Source: Aquila chrysaetos chrysaetos (taxonomy: Eukaryota > Chordata > Aves > Accipitriformes > Accipitridae). Taken from it: a stretch of 64,000 nt of DNA. Below, piece by piece: positions 1 to 12,300 of this stretch (its first letter is position 1; each line of letters opens with the position of its first letter). The position numbers were made by a program, and so were the translations under genes. The DNA lies in contig NC_044030.1 in assembly GCF_900496995.4 (NCBI RefSeq), forward strand, positions 83,864,017 to 83,928,016, in the 5' to 3' direction. The notes under the pieces were generated by a model that was not told where the DNA came from, made no database searches, and saw only the letters and a program-made list of their open reading frames with translations.

Positions 1-1036
1 CGTCCTTTATTTTGGGCAGCATGTTAAATGCATGCATGAACAGAGACAGGCACACCAGGATTCACTCTTGAAAGAATGGCACAGCAAGGTGGACACCTTC
101 TAAAAAGCTACATTATATCATACTAACAAACTGTTTAACCAACATAATTGATTCTTCTAAAACATCACAGAAAACTTTGTGTCCTTCTCTTATCACCTTC
201 TGGTATTGTGGGACACAAAGATCTCTTCAAAGGAAATAATACTATTTACTTGGTTATCAGAGTTAGTTGTGGAAGACTCTGAGGATTGAACTAGGAAGTT
301 CATAAATAGATTCTCATTGGAAAAAAAAAAAAAACAAATCAAGAAATAAAAGAGCCCACTATGCAAGAGGAAGCAATCTTCCCCCCCCCCATTACTACAA
401 ACAAGTAACTTAGCATAGGCACATCATCTCACATTTTTGTGAGCAAGCTCTCTTTTCAGAGATATAAAATTGTCCAGAATCTTCTAAGCAACTTCCTTCC
501 TATTTCTGTGGGAGTCTTCCACCATAACAAGGAGGTTAAGTTTTAAAGATGAAAGAACATCTGACTTTAATCTGTACTGCTGTACCATACCAACTCCAGA
601 CTCAAGGACTGGCAGATGAAGGCCCTGACAGAAGGTATGAAGTAGTAGACATCTGGGATCATAAAAGATATTTTTAAAAATAACAGTTCAGAAGTGTATT
701 GTTGACTTTTAAATAGTAGTCCAATACACAACATTTAAAGCTTTGGGCATTAATTTCAGAAGGGATACAACTCAAAACAAAATGTTCTGGGTTTACCTTC
801 CCTAATCCTTACTATACAGTTACAGAGTTTATACCCATGTATTCTAACATAGATCTCATCTCAGCTGAAGTTTTAACACAACTATGCTACAACCATGCAG
901 TCAGCCACAAAAAAAAAAAAGTCTGAACTCCCCCTGCGCCCCTAGCCACTTGCTCCCTATTCTCTCCTTAATGTTGAGAAAATTGTTTTTACAGTAAGAC
1001 AGATCAGGGAACTAAGCCAGATGAAAACTGAGCTTT

Positions 1037-1845
1037 GAATCATACAATCATTTAGGTTGGAAAAGACGTTTAAGATCATCAAGTCCAACCATTAACCTAG
1101 CACTGCCAAGTCCACCACTAAACCACGTCCCTAAGCACCACATCTACACGTCTTTTAAATACCTCCAGGGATGGTGACTCAACAACTTCCCTGGGCAGAC
1201 TGCTCTAAGTGAAGAAATCTTTCCTAATATCCCATCTAAACCTCCCCTGGCACAACTTGAGGCCGTTTACTATTGTCCTATTGCTTGTTATTTGGGAGAA
1301 GAGACCAACCCCAACCTCCTTTCAGGTAGTTGTAGAGGGCAATGAGGTCTCCCCTCAGCCTCCTTTTCTCCGGGCTGAACAACCCCAGTTCCCTCAGCCA
1401 CTCCTCATAAGACTTGTGCTCCAGACCCTTCACCAGCTTCGTTGCCCTTCTCTGGACACGCTCCAGCACCTCAAGGTCTGTCTTGTAGTGAGGGACCCAA
1501 AACCGAACACAGGATTCGAGGTGCGGCCTCACCAGCGCCAAGTACAGGGGAACGATCGCTGCCCTAGTCCTGCTGGCCACACCATTTCTGACACAAGCCA
1601 GGATGCCGTTGGCCTTCTTGGCCACCTGGGCACACTGCTGGCTCATACTCAGCCGGCTGTCGACCAGCACCCCCAGGTCCTTTTCCACCAGGCAGCTTTC
1701 CAGCCACTCTGCCCCAAGCCTGTAGCGCTGCGTGGGGTTGTTGCGACCCAAGTTCAGGACCTGGCACTGAGCCTTGTTGAACCTCACACAATTGGCCTTG
1801 GCCCATCGATCCAGCCTGTCCAGATCCCTCTTGTGCCATTACAGG
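1037..1845 (-). mobile_element. CR1 LINE, 5'-truncated, minus orientation
   Basis: The right part encodes a minus-strand reading frame (1787-1278) with the C-terminal segment of CR1 reverse transcriptase and the conserved run [20 protein letters not shown]. The left end at about 1037-1075 is the reverse complement of the conserved CR1 3' tail (AATCATACAATCATTTAGGT, then GTTGGAAAAGAC). The 5' end breaks off near 1845, shortly after a segment corresponding to GACAGGCTGGA. About 0.8 kb remains, which is typical of 5'-truncated LINE insertion. A 169-codon frame without stops suggests it is not very old. Confidence 0.92.
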
Positions 1846-4800
1846 ATGGCAGGAGCAAGCAGCCAGGACCTGCCTTTTCAAGGGCCACGTTATTTGTGCA
1901 TATCAAAACAACCGTGTAAAATACTATGGTAGTACTCTTATCAGGCATACCCTTTCCTCATTGTTGAGAAGATGAGGTTAACTTATTTCAGATATTGAAT
2001 TTCAACATTTCCAAACAGCCAATCTGGGTATGGTGATGCTTCTATCAAGTAGCTATCAGGGAGTTAACCCAGCAGTCCTCAAACTGGTATTCCCCCAACA
2101 CCCCATCTATAAATGCACCATGGATGCAATTGCCAGTGAAAGCAGCGTCACATGAGGCATCGAGTGGCTCACCCTAACTTCTGAAGAGAAGACCAACAGC
2201 AGATATCATCTTAATTTCATCCCAGCAACTTCTCTCAACAGCAAAATGATACAAGAAAAGGGGAGAGGAGAGGAGACAGAACTCTATCCAGTTTGCAAGC
2301 TGCTGGAGAAGGTTAGTTTCCACCCAGCATTCCACCACTACTTTTCCTTAGTCTCACAGTCAAATGGTGAAGAAAATAAAGTGTTTCAGTACTCATAAAA
2401 AATAGCTTGAAGTACCATAACAGCTTTATAGTCATGCCACATAAAAGAAAAATTGTGTTAAAAGATAATACTGATATTCAAGAATTTACTGAGAACTACA
2501 TGTTGCGTGCTTCCATAGATAGTTGCATAAGCTTGATAGCAATGTCAGTTCCTTTATTTCAGATGCAGGCAGTAAGCATGATTCTGGATTCCATAATCAG
2601 AATGCAAATGAATAAAAATAATCCTTTACACTGAGATTAAGGAAACAGCATGTATTGCAAAATACTGTCTATTACCCTGCCTGCTGCCTTCTGTGCATTC
2701 CTGCAAGTTAATCAAGGTGAAATGCGCAGTCAATCATGCCTTGAAACAGCTAACATTTTATTCAGAAATTCCACAAACTAGCATTTTGTTACAAGATGGA
2801 TTTCATTTAGAACACACAGGCTGGCTTCAATACCATAGTCAGCAAGATTTTAAATTGACGCCTCTATTAAAAATGCTTGGGAATACAAAAAAAAAATACA
2901 CAGTTTTGTCCATCAACACAAAAATCTTACATATGGTTTTGAAAGAAGCCTTGCAAAAGTGAGTTTTACTGGAAGTAATTAAACAATGGTTTTTGCAACA
3001 TTTTCCCCCTAAAGCTGATTCTACATTCCCTTTAAGGCAACAACAACCACGTGCATGAAGACACAGCTAGTCTGATCTACACGTTTTAGCTTATTACTCC
3101 ATTTACAGATGTATCAAAGTGGACACTCATTACAATCAACAAGGTTTTATGGAGGCATAACATATGCTTAGGAGCATTTATAACCATGGTGCAAGACAGA
3201 TATTAGTTCCAACAAACCCTACCAAGCTATTTTCTTTTGGGGTTCCAGCAGTATTGCAGAAGACTGCAGCCTAGCTATTAACATGCTTTTCACATCACTG
3301 AATTAAGATTAGACATTCAAGTTGTGTCATGTAAATGCCATCAATTTTCTCTTAAGAGAAGTTCTTTACAGCTACACAGCCCAATAAAAAGCTTTAACAC
3401 TGAAGACCAAAGCCATTTTATTTTTAATGTTTCCCCATGAACACAAAGAGTAGTTTGACAGAACTTTAAGGAAGGAAATCAGACTGGATAATTCAAGTAC
3501 TTTTATATTCCAGAAACATTTTTTCCCTTGAAATTCATACTTGAAGGTCATAAGAAGTTTCACAGGGTTTTTTGTTTCCGATTGTTAAACTATAGCAACC
3601 ATGATTCATAAGCAGAAATACTGTTCTGAAGCATTAAGCCGTAGGTGTATCTGGAATGGCATTCATTTCACAGGGATGATGATATTAAGGAGTCCAGGAA
3701 ATGCTGACACACCGCTGAAATTAAGGGCAGACATGTTTCAGAACAAAATAAGGGATCAAACATTTCTCTCAAACAAAAGGTACATGATTCTCCACGCTCC
3801 CCCTGCCAAAGCTACCTGCAATTTTAACGGTCATTGTACTTACATATATGAATGAAAGGTAACCACAAATCCCTGTTAAATTCTTGACATAGGTCTACAA
3901 TAAGCACCAGCAACTGAAGCTTCTAGGGCAACTGCAACTGCTCAGGTAGTGAGCCCTACAGCTGAACCTGCAGAAGCAATCCAGGTAGACACAAAAGCTC
4001 TAGTGAGTCTCCACCTAAGAGCTCCGCTTCAGCCCCACTGGCTTCCAGATGTTTTCTGAAGTGTCTGAAGGCTATATAGGGAAGGAATGCACCAAGGACC
4101 AACCCCACAAATCCTCACTCCTGAGCTTAAGCCCTTTTCTGGACACTCACAGCAGAGAAGCACATTTGTGACATCTTTTGCAATAAATTTGCATACATGC
4201 TGAGTTACAGCGGCCTAGAAATGTATAATACCAGTAAGAAAGAGCAACTCGTGTCTTGGGATGGTTGAAGACTTCTATGCTGACCCTAAACACAAATATA
4301 AATGTATTCTGGAAACTGATGCAACTATAGATAAAAACCTGCAAGTCCTGGGAAAGAATGGAGATGTCCGTAGTTAAATCTGTAGAAGTAGTACAGCACA
4401 GTAAGAGCAGCTCTGAAGAACACAACAGTTGGTGCAAACAGCATGACCATCAGGTCCTCAGTATTATGGGGATTTTTCTTTGGACTAACTCTAGCCTGGC
4501 TCCTAAATTAGGCATTAGTCTTCAAAGTTGCATGCACTTAATATAACAGTGAAAATCCCAAATCAAATACCTGCATTCACTTCATGTAAAACGCTCAAAA
4601 CAAAGCTTGACCCATTTAATTGCAGCCTCATTTTTTAAGTACCATAAACTACATTATCTCCCTCCTCTCCCCCATCACCGTATCTCAGCACAATCATTAA
4701 TTGTTAATTATTCTAGGTACAACAAACTTTTAAGGTACAACAATAAGCCTCACTGGTCTGAAAAAGTGACTACGCATCTAGGAAGAACAGGGAAATTACG

Positions 4801-6792
4801 TACAGATACAAGATTAACAGTATTATCATAGGTTATTAACAGTATTTTATCAGAGGTTATCTTATTTAATACACTCAATGTTAACTGCAACCTAAAGATC
4901 ACTACATCTCAAACAGAAACTTCTCAACATCTACTCTGCCCCCCATTTTAAGTTTACCCCAGATCAACATGTGGAATTTGATTTCTACATCAAACGCCCC
5001 GAACTGGTCAGCATTTACAATACAATGTTATTAACACAGCTAAAATAAAACAGAGGACAACAGTGTGCTTGGCAGTGAGCTTGAAAAGGACATGTGAAAA
5101 TAGCTCTCAGTATTTTCTTCTTGGCTAACAATTTAGCACTAAGCACTGCTTCACCTGGTAAACAGGCAAACACTGTCCATTCAGACTGGAAAAATAAAGC
5201 AAGAGGAGTGGAAAGACACCAAGGCTGGTATGAACAAGAGATCCAATACATACAAGAATGAGACTTCGATTTCTGTGTTTTAAGATGGTATCCGAATAAT
5301 ATTGCTCCTCACATTTGAGTCGCATGACTTCCATACTGGGTGTGCAAGAGCAAAAATTAAAAGGGGACTGACCTTCAGCATTTATAAAACCCGATTTTCC
5401 AGTAAATTTTGTGTAGTCTCCCCTTCCACATAGGATGTATGAGCACACTTCAATCTCTTCTCAGTAAAGTGAGGGTTTTTTTCCCCACAATGGCCATGAA
5501 ACTGATCCCTAGTGTCACACAAATTAGTTTTGGCACAGGCATATTCATTTGCCTATAAAGAGGTTTGGTTTTTTTTTTTCTTTTCCATAAAGATGAAACT
5601 AACACATTACTTCAAAACCCAATTAAATACAAATTATGAGACTGAAGCTGCTATCTTCTAAACTAGGGATCTGCAATGTTTCAAGGATAGCATGCACTCT
5701 GTATTAAGTTTCCAAATTAGAGTCAGGATGCCAGCAGAAACTTAGGGGACCCAAGAGATGTTCTTTCTCTCTAAGTAATAATATATAACTGATCCTCTTA
5801 TCTGCAGTATTTTGCTGGGATGCAAACAGTAGCTTCAAGCCAAATCTCAGCGAGTTCAGAATTTGTTGGGAGCTGGAATCGTTTTCTCACAGATGGCTCT
5901 CAGAAGGAGCTGTAGTTCCCCACTCCCGGGCCAATTCTGTTCAAAAATGCATTCACATGCCATCTCTGGCCTCCACACCAGACTGCTGACTTCTGCTCCA
6001 TGTCTGTCTATGCCTGTGTAATCCCTTTGACATTCATCGGGCTGCTCGTGAATAAGGATTATGGATAAAGGTATGAGCCATGTTTAAACACACATCTGTG
6101 AACAGCAGGTCTGGAAACCGTACCTCAACATACAAGAAAGATACAGTTGTGCTCACCACATCGTCTCAGCAGCTCCCTCATATTCCAGAAAATGGTAACC
6201 TACAGAATTCAATAAACATTACTAATTAATTAATGGCTAATCTTAAGGTCTGGAAGGGTAAGCCTTATACCAGACATTTTCACCAATACCTTGAAAAGTA
6301 GTGACTGTGGTTACAGCTGCTTCCAAATCCTTTAACAAAACCAAAGATTTCCAAAAGGCATGATGTAACAGCAGGTTCTTTTGAGTTTCTTTGTCTTCTT
6401 TCACTACAGCCTCTCAGTTATAACCCTTTGGTCATCGCTCCCCAGAACTTTTACTCTGAACATCCAGAGGACAGCAGGGATGGTACTAACAAATATTAAA
6501 ATGATCCTTTGCCCTGAGAATAGAAAAATGCTGCCCTTCCATGCTTCCCTCAAAAACAGGATTTGAGAGAACTCTGACCTCCTGCCTTTAGTCAGTTCTT
6601 AACGATTTACTAAAATAAATTCAACTCTCCAAATTGCCCTAGTGGCCTTTTATAAGGCAGGTAGAGATCACATACCACAGGAAATTGCAATCAACAAGAG
6701 AGCAGCAAACAATACTAACATAAAAACGTCCCATATGTTAATCTATAAAGCAGCAGTTTAAGATCATTCCTAAAGGTCAATTCACAAAATCT

Positions 6793-6850
6793 GGTTGGGG
6801 GGGGTGGGGGGTGGGGGTGGGGGGGTGTCTCTCTCTCTCTCTCTCTCTTT
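6793..6850. repeat. Composite G-rich (GGGGGT-like) and (CT)n microsatellite
   Basis: Runs of five to eight G separated by single T are followed directly by about eleven CT units. The G part has at least four G-runs on the plus strand and so could form a G-quadruplex. Confidence 0.9.
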
Positions 6851-7254
6851 GGCCAAAAGCAAGAAGAATTGGTTGTCTGGAAAAAAAAAAGTGGGGGGGA
6901 GAACTTAAACCTGCAAACCAAGTGTGTGGTATTCAAGCAGACACATTCAAATGTATTCTCTTAAAAAAAGAAAAATGGCAGTAAATGCCTTGAAGACATG
7001 AGGCAGTCTACTATATTCTCTTCCAAAAAAAAAAAAATATCTAGAGCTTTCCCAAAATGGACCATGAATTATTATCAGCTGGATGTTGAACATTTAGAGA
7101 AGCTCCAAGCTAATGGATTCATTTCACAGGCACTCCAGCTTACAAATAAGATAAATGGGAACATTAAAAGACATTTCTTCAGACCAGTATTTTTTTAACT
7201 ACTGATACCTATTCTTTTGAGTGATGAAAGGGCAGTCCTGTAGTTGGCCTGAAA

Positions 7255-7355
7255 CCCAGTTCCCTTTTTCCTCCATACTTCCTGTGTTACTTTCGGCAAG
7301 GAACTCAGGTACATATATAATTTCAAAGGTATTTAGGTACCCAGCTCCCAGAAAC
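7255..7355. repeat. Possible ancient amniote SINE/MIR-like relic
   Basis: The sequence TGTGTTACTTTCGGCAAGG resembles the MIR core (TGTGACCTTGGGCAAG). The following TTTCAAAGGTATTTAGGTAC is a motif I associate with old amniote interspersed repeats. This is pattern recognition only; a repeat-library search would settle it. Confidence 0.35.
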
Positions 7356-8894
7356 TATCAATACTTATGCATATCTAGATAGCCGATTATCACACTTTGG
7401 AAAATGCAGATCACAGCTCCAGCTCAAACCTGGAGAAGAGGAGCTACACAAAGCAGAGTATCTCTGCTACAAAGTTTACACCAGGGGTTTAGCCACCTAC
7501 ATAGCTACACCCTTTGACAGGCCTTGGAAAGAGGGCTGAAAATGAGTGAGGACACTAAATGAGAAAACATGTAAACATAAACAAGTTAAAAACCCAAACA
7601 AACAAGGTTTAATGCAGGAAAAAATAAGTCAACCCTTCTTAAACCTAAGACTGAGATAGAGCACTGTTGTCCTCAAATAAAGAAACTCAGTTCTTTCCAT
7701 GAGATTTTTATAGCCAAGCTCCTCAGCTATACCACAGCCACTTCAACCCAGGCAGTGTTAGTGCTGGAAGAAGCCTTAGTGTAGGAAATTATCTGGCAAT
7801 TGCAGCATATTTGCCACTGTTGGTCAGACTACAGTCAGTTCAGCCATCAGACCTTTCTCTACACTAAAGCTGAACTCACAGCAGTTCCTATTGAACTGAC
7901 TTTTACTCCTTCTGTAGGGAAGTCTAGGTCGGGAGGGTTCAGTGTGCACGTAGTATTCCCTCGGCAGCACTTCTGCAGGTGTGGATGCTGCAGAAGGACA
8001 ACATTCTCCTTCCGAACAAAGATATTCACAGATTGTTCAAGAAACGTAAGGAAAAATAGAAACGATGTAGTCAGCTCTTTGTGTACACACCTTAAAATAC
8101 GAAAGGCCACCCCCCTACCGAAAAATCTGCTACAGAAAGTCCACAAGTGCAATGCAAAAGACATTCAACCGAAGATAAAACAGGTCTGAAAAGAAACACT
8201 GGATTTCACGCTTCACAGGCGGAGTTTTCCCGGTTAGAAAGCCGTTAATGGATTTCCAAAAATCCACTAGCTCTTAGCATTTTCAGAAATTCAGGAATTA
8301 TTCGGCATTTCTCCCTTCAGTTCGCAGGAAGGGCACCACGGCGCTGGGCCCGGAGCCCCTCCAGGCGCCATACGAGCCACCGGCACCGGGCCGGGGCCCG
8401 GCTTCTCGCCCCGCTCGAAACAACCGAAACGGCTTTTAAGATGTCGGGGGAGGCTGACGAGGACGGGGGGGGGAACCCCACCGAGACGACAACCCACACG
8501 GCGGAGATGAGAAGCGGCCTCCCCGACCCGGGGAAGTGACAGGGAGGGTTTTCCTCAGGCAAGACCCCCCCCCCCGCCATCGCCCCCGATCGCGATTCAG
8601 GGCGGCCCCGCTTTCTCCCCCACCCGGGGAAGGCGCTGGCGGCCGCGGGGCCCCGGTGGTTTCCGGGCGGCCGTTAGGGGCTGCTGCCTCAGCGAAAGGC
8701 GCTGACGGCTGTGCTCCCCCCCGCCCCTACACCGGCAAAGCACCGAGGGGCGCAGCGGGGGCTCCCCGTGAGGAAAAGCCGGGGGAGGGATAAGCGAGGG
8801 TGTCCGTCCCCGCCGCGGCAACGACCGGGCGACATCTTGGCCCGCGTCTCCCCCCCCCCCCCCACCCCGGCCGCTTCTACTCCCTCCTCCTCAC

Positions 8895-8918
8895 CCGCAG
8901 CTCCTCGAAATCCGCCAT
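8895..8918 (-). CDS. PIAS2: PIAS2 coding exon 1 (partial gene; rest lies beyond the window start)
   Basis: PIAS2 is a PIAS-family SUMO E3 ligase and nuclear transcription co-regulator. Read on the minus strand, ATG at 8918-8916 opens MADFEELR, which matches the start of vertebrate PIAS2. A GTGAG donor follows immediately at 8894. PIAS-family genes split after the eighth codon, and the next exon carries the SAP domain. I could not find that exon (which should begin NMVSSFRVSEL) anywhere in 1-8890, so intron 1 runs off the left edge and only 24 coding bases are present. The 5' UTR is extremely GC-rich with CAG/CGG triplets, and the exon sits inside a CpG island. Gene order next to a head-to-head KATNAL2 agrees with human. 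The eight-residue match is short, but exact start, donor and synteny together make the call strong. Confidence 0.9.
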
Positions 8919-8927
8919 TTTCTACCC

Positions 8928-8998
8928 GCTGCTGCTGCTTCTGCTGCTGCCGCCGCCGCCGCCGTCGCCGGGCCCCGCCGCCGCCGCCACCATCGTGC
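8928..8998 (-). repeat. CAG/CGG triplet repeats in the PIAS2 5' UTR
   Basis: On the plus strand GCTGCTGCTT-CTGCTGCTGCCG is followed by several CCG units and a second CCG run. Transcribed from the minus strand these are CGG and CAG units directly upstream of the PIAS2 start codon. Confidence 0.85.
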
Positions 8999-9137
8999 AC
9001 CCCGTGCGCGCCCCCGGCACGTGACGGGGGAGGGCGGCTCCGGCGGTGTGTGGGGGGAGCGGGAGGGGCCGCCTCCCGGGGGCCGCCTACTCCGCCCGGG
9101 GCGGCCCTGAGGGGAAAAAAAAAAACAAAAAAACCCC

Positions 9138-9140
<3 letters not shown>

Positions 9141-9173
<33 letters not shown>
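9141..9173. repeat. Poly(T) tract, 33 bases
   Basis: An unbroken run of 33 T lies upstream of PIAS2 within the CpG island. It is preceded at 9115-9133 by an A-rich run broken by one C, so the two could pair. Such runs are also prone to sequencing-length error. Confidence 0.9.
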
Positions 9174-9399
9174 CGGTAGAGACCCGGCGGTAGCGGCCCC
9201 TGACCGAGGCGGGCCCCTCCGCGACGCTCGGGGGTCCCTAGCGGGCCCGAAGGTGCGGGGCGGTTGGGGAAGGAGGCAGCTCCTCAGGCCCGGAGCTCCG
9301 GGGAGAGGAGGGGGGATCGTATCCTCGCCGGGGGCTGCCCCTTTTCTCCCTTCTCTCCAGAGCGAACACCGCCGGAGGACACGCTCGCTCAGCGGTTAA

Positions 9400-12300
9400 A
9401 CAGATTTGTTCTGTTCACAAAGAAGGAAGAGCAGCAAATAATCCAGCCTTGCGATGGGAGCGTAGTAAGAAGGGAAGGGTTGGACGTGCGCTCTGATTTT
9501 ATAGCTTTCTTAGTTTTTATCCATCTAATCAAGAACATTCTCATAATTTGTGTTATAATGATGATGTGACACATTTTATTAATAAAAAATGAAGCGAAAA
9601 TGTCACTGGCAGTAAGCTTCAAAACTGGATAATGGGTTTCCTGCTGTAAGGGAAATGTTGAGACATTTACAGAAAAATAAACATCGAGGTGCAGCTGAGA
9701 ATATTATTTTCAAAAGCAGCCAGAGATCATTATCTAGTCACAATAATTACCTAGTCACAATATTCAGTTTCATTGGCAACTGGGCCGTTAAACCAAACAA
9801 CCGATTTATTGCAATAAAAAAAGCAAAGACTGAGCCAACAAACAGGCAAGCAGCCAAACCGACCCAAACAAGAAGTAGAAGAGAGACACTGGGGGAAAAA
9901 AAGGTCTGAAGAACAAAATATATTCGCCCATATTAACCAAAAGGCAGCAGTTTTTGCATGATTGACAGATTGGGAGCAGTAACTACAAGCGTTAGATCTC
10001 AGAACAAATGCGAGTATACTACACCGGGAGCTTCTTAATGGGCCAAGAGACAGGCAGCAAGCTCTGCTAGGAGGAATACCGGCAGACAATTTTGGGAACA
10101 AATAGCAAAGCTTTTGTAGAGGGTACTGCTGCCCACCGTACTGACTGGCTCTGGTCATGCAATATCACTACAAGATCTGGACACACAGGAACTCAATAAT
10201 TAACATTATTAGTGGTAATTTTGCAATTATAGGAAGGCAGGCTTTCCTATTCATTTACTATCAGCTAGTCCAAGACAAACCCTTAGTTCTGCTGAAGTTT
10301 TTAACCGTAACCACAGATAGCTAGTCCTTCTCTGCATAAACTGGTTCTGTGCTTGGTCTTACAGCAGTCATTTCCTTGGAGATTCAAACATAAGGACTTT
10401 ATTAATTTCAAACCCCCTTTGTTAGTCAAAACCAGGAATTTGCAGCCGAATAAAGCGTGCTGTCTGCTGCACGAGTTCAACTCCCAAGTCCATCAAACAT
10501 TTCTTGTTCCCTGCAATTGAATACCAGACTAAAGGGACAAGCTGCAGGTTAGGATCTCTTAGATCATTAAAGCACACACCAGCACACGCCAGACCAAAGC
10601 CTTCTCTCTTCTTCTTTCAGCACACCCTCACATGTTTCTTCCTTCAAATACACCGGGAAAGACATCAATGTTCAAGCTTGCATCTGAGCCGGGCATTTCT
10701 TTTCCCATGTACACTCACCTCTCACTTCATAACCACATCTTTCAACCTTCCCATTCGTCTCATCCCCGATATCCACTGGGATAAGAGCAAACTGATTATA
10801 GTTTGTGTTTTAACACCTCACAAGCATAAGATAATAAGAGTTCACATATTAGGTTATCTTAATTTTTTGCTTGAAGAAAAAAAAAAAGTTCCTTAGAGTT
10901 CTTCTCTTCATCATATTTTGTTTTCCCCCAGCTTTCCCTCACAACCTCTCTCCCACTCATCACTGGGGCCATACCCTTGAAAAAACAAGTACTCCATACT
11001 TCTGGTCCTCCTCAAGCTTTTTCCTAGGTCCCTACTCTGCAAAAGCATAGGGCACAGGCCTATTCTCTCCCACTCCATTATCTTATCTCCACACCAAGTT
11101 TCCTCTCAAATCTCCCTCCTCTGTTTTTTCCAGTAACTAGAATAAGTCTCCCCTTTTGCTCTAGTTCTTCAAAATCCTGCTGGTTTTTCAAAACTCCACA
11201 CACACATCAACTCCAGACTTACACTCCCCAGATACCAGGCCACCTTAGTAACTTACCAGTCTCAACCTTTCCAATGTTTCTTTTTCCACCAAACTTTTAA
11301 GACACCTACCTCAAGTGTCAGACATTCTTCCAGCTTCTGATATTTCTGATGCTTCTTCTTGTACCTCCACTTCTGATGCTTCTTCCTTCCCCTCTTTCTC
11401 CTCTCACAACACCCTACTGCAGCTCCTAAAGCATTTCCCACATTCTCCCCTTGAGTCCTTTCTGATTTTGCTATAAAAGCTTTAAAACTAGGCCCAGCAC
11501 TAGCCATCAGAGAAGCAGACAACCTGCCCTTCTTCAAGGCAACCAGTCTGCACTCCCATCTGATAGGATATCACCGCAGCAATTAGTTTGTTTTCCCAAC
11601 AGGTTCTAATTAGGGTAGGAAGGGAGCCTATAGCTGCCAAGCATCCTGCCCCCTAAATTGAGTTAGGCTTGTTAGGAAAAAAAAAAACAAAAAACAAAAT
11701 CATCTGGGCTTCAACATTCTCTAGGAATCTTTCTAGGACTATGCACGGTATGTCCATACAAGCACTGACTCTTCCCACAGCTATGTTACCTACTGAAATT
11801 GGGACATCTGATCATCTAAATAAACTCTCCCTACCTCCCACAAACACACTGCAGACAGTTAAAAACAAAACAACAAAAAAAACCCCACCCTACAGCTGCT
11901 CCCAGCATTGCAGCAATTACACTTATCAGCATTACACCTCAACAAACTCCTCCTGTGCTGCTTAACCAGCTGCTAATAGACAACTGAATATGAATTACAA
12001 GCAGTGATAGGATTGGGGAGGTCTGAGATGATTGGGTCAAAGGTAGATTTGGGTTTTTTTGAGTGTGCTGTGTTTAAAGGGAAGAACTTTATGAGGCCAG
12101 CCTGAGGCTTCTCCATCATCTTTCCTACTCCATAACCATTTATTTTTTAATGTAGTACTAGACAAAGTGGATGGCAAAAATGTAATGGGGTGGTGCTCAG
12201 TGCCTACACCCCTCTTGTGTTAGGTCTAGAACTGTCAAAGCACAGAGTTTCACAGGCCCCCTTAATTGCTCTGCTACCCATAAAATAAAGGCTCTGATTA

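Larger units (their letters stand above)
1..8894 (-). other. PIAS2: PIAS2 intron 1 (5' part)
   Basis: This AT-rich stretch follows the PIAS2 exon 1 donor. It holds one CR1 LINE fragment (about 1037-1845), a composite G-rich/CT microsatellite (6793-6850), a possible ancient repeat relic (about 7255-7355) and simple A and C runs. The open reading frames outside the CR1 lack recognisable domains. The part from about 8,300 to 8,894 belongs to the CpG island. Confidence 0.75.
8310..9400. promoter_or_regulatory. PIAS2: CpG island and promoter of PIAS2
   Basis: Base composition switches abruptly from AT-rich to very GC- and CpG-rich here, around PIAS2 exon 1. On the plus strand upstream of the ATG lie CCG and CTG triplet runs (about 8928-8998) and an E-box CACGTGAC at 9018-9025. 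The start-codon context on the minus strand, AAAATGGCGGA, resembles a YY1 site. No TATA box is evident. The island could also fire divergently, but I see no gene on the plus strand. Confidence 0.85.

Noticed and set aside
8689-9193. Open frames of about 100-160 codons around PIAS2 exon 1
   Set aside because: They are Pro/Arg/Ala and homopolymer tracts produced by triplet repeats and poly(T). The conserved MADFEELR reading is the real one.
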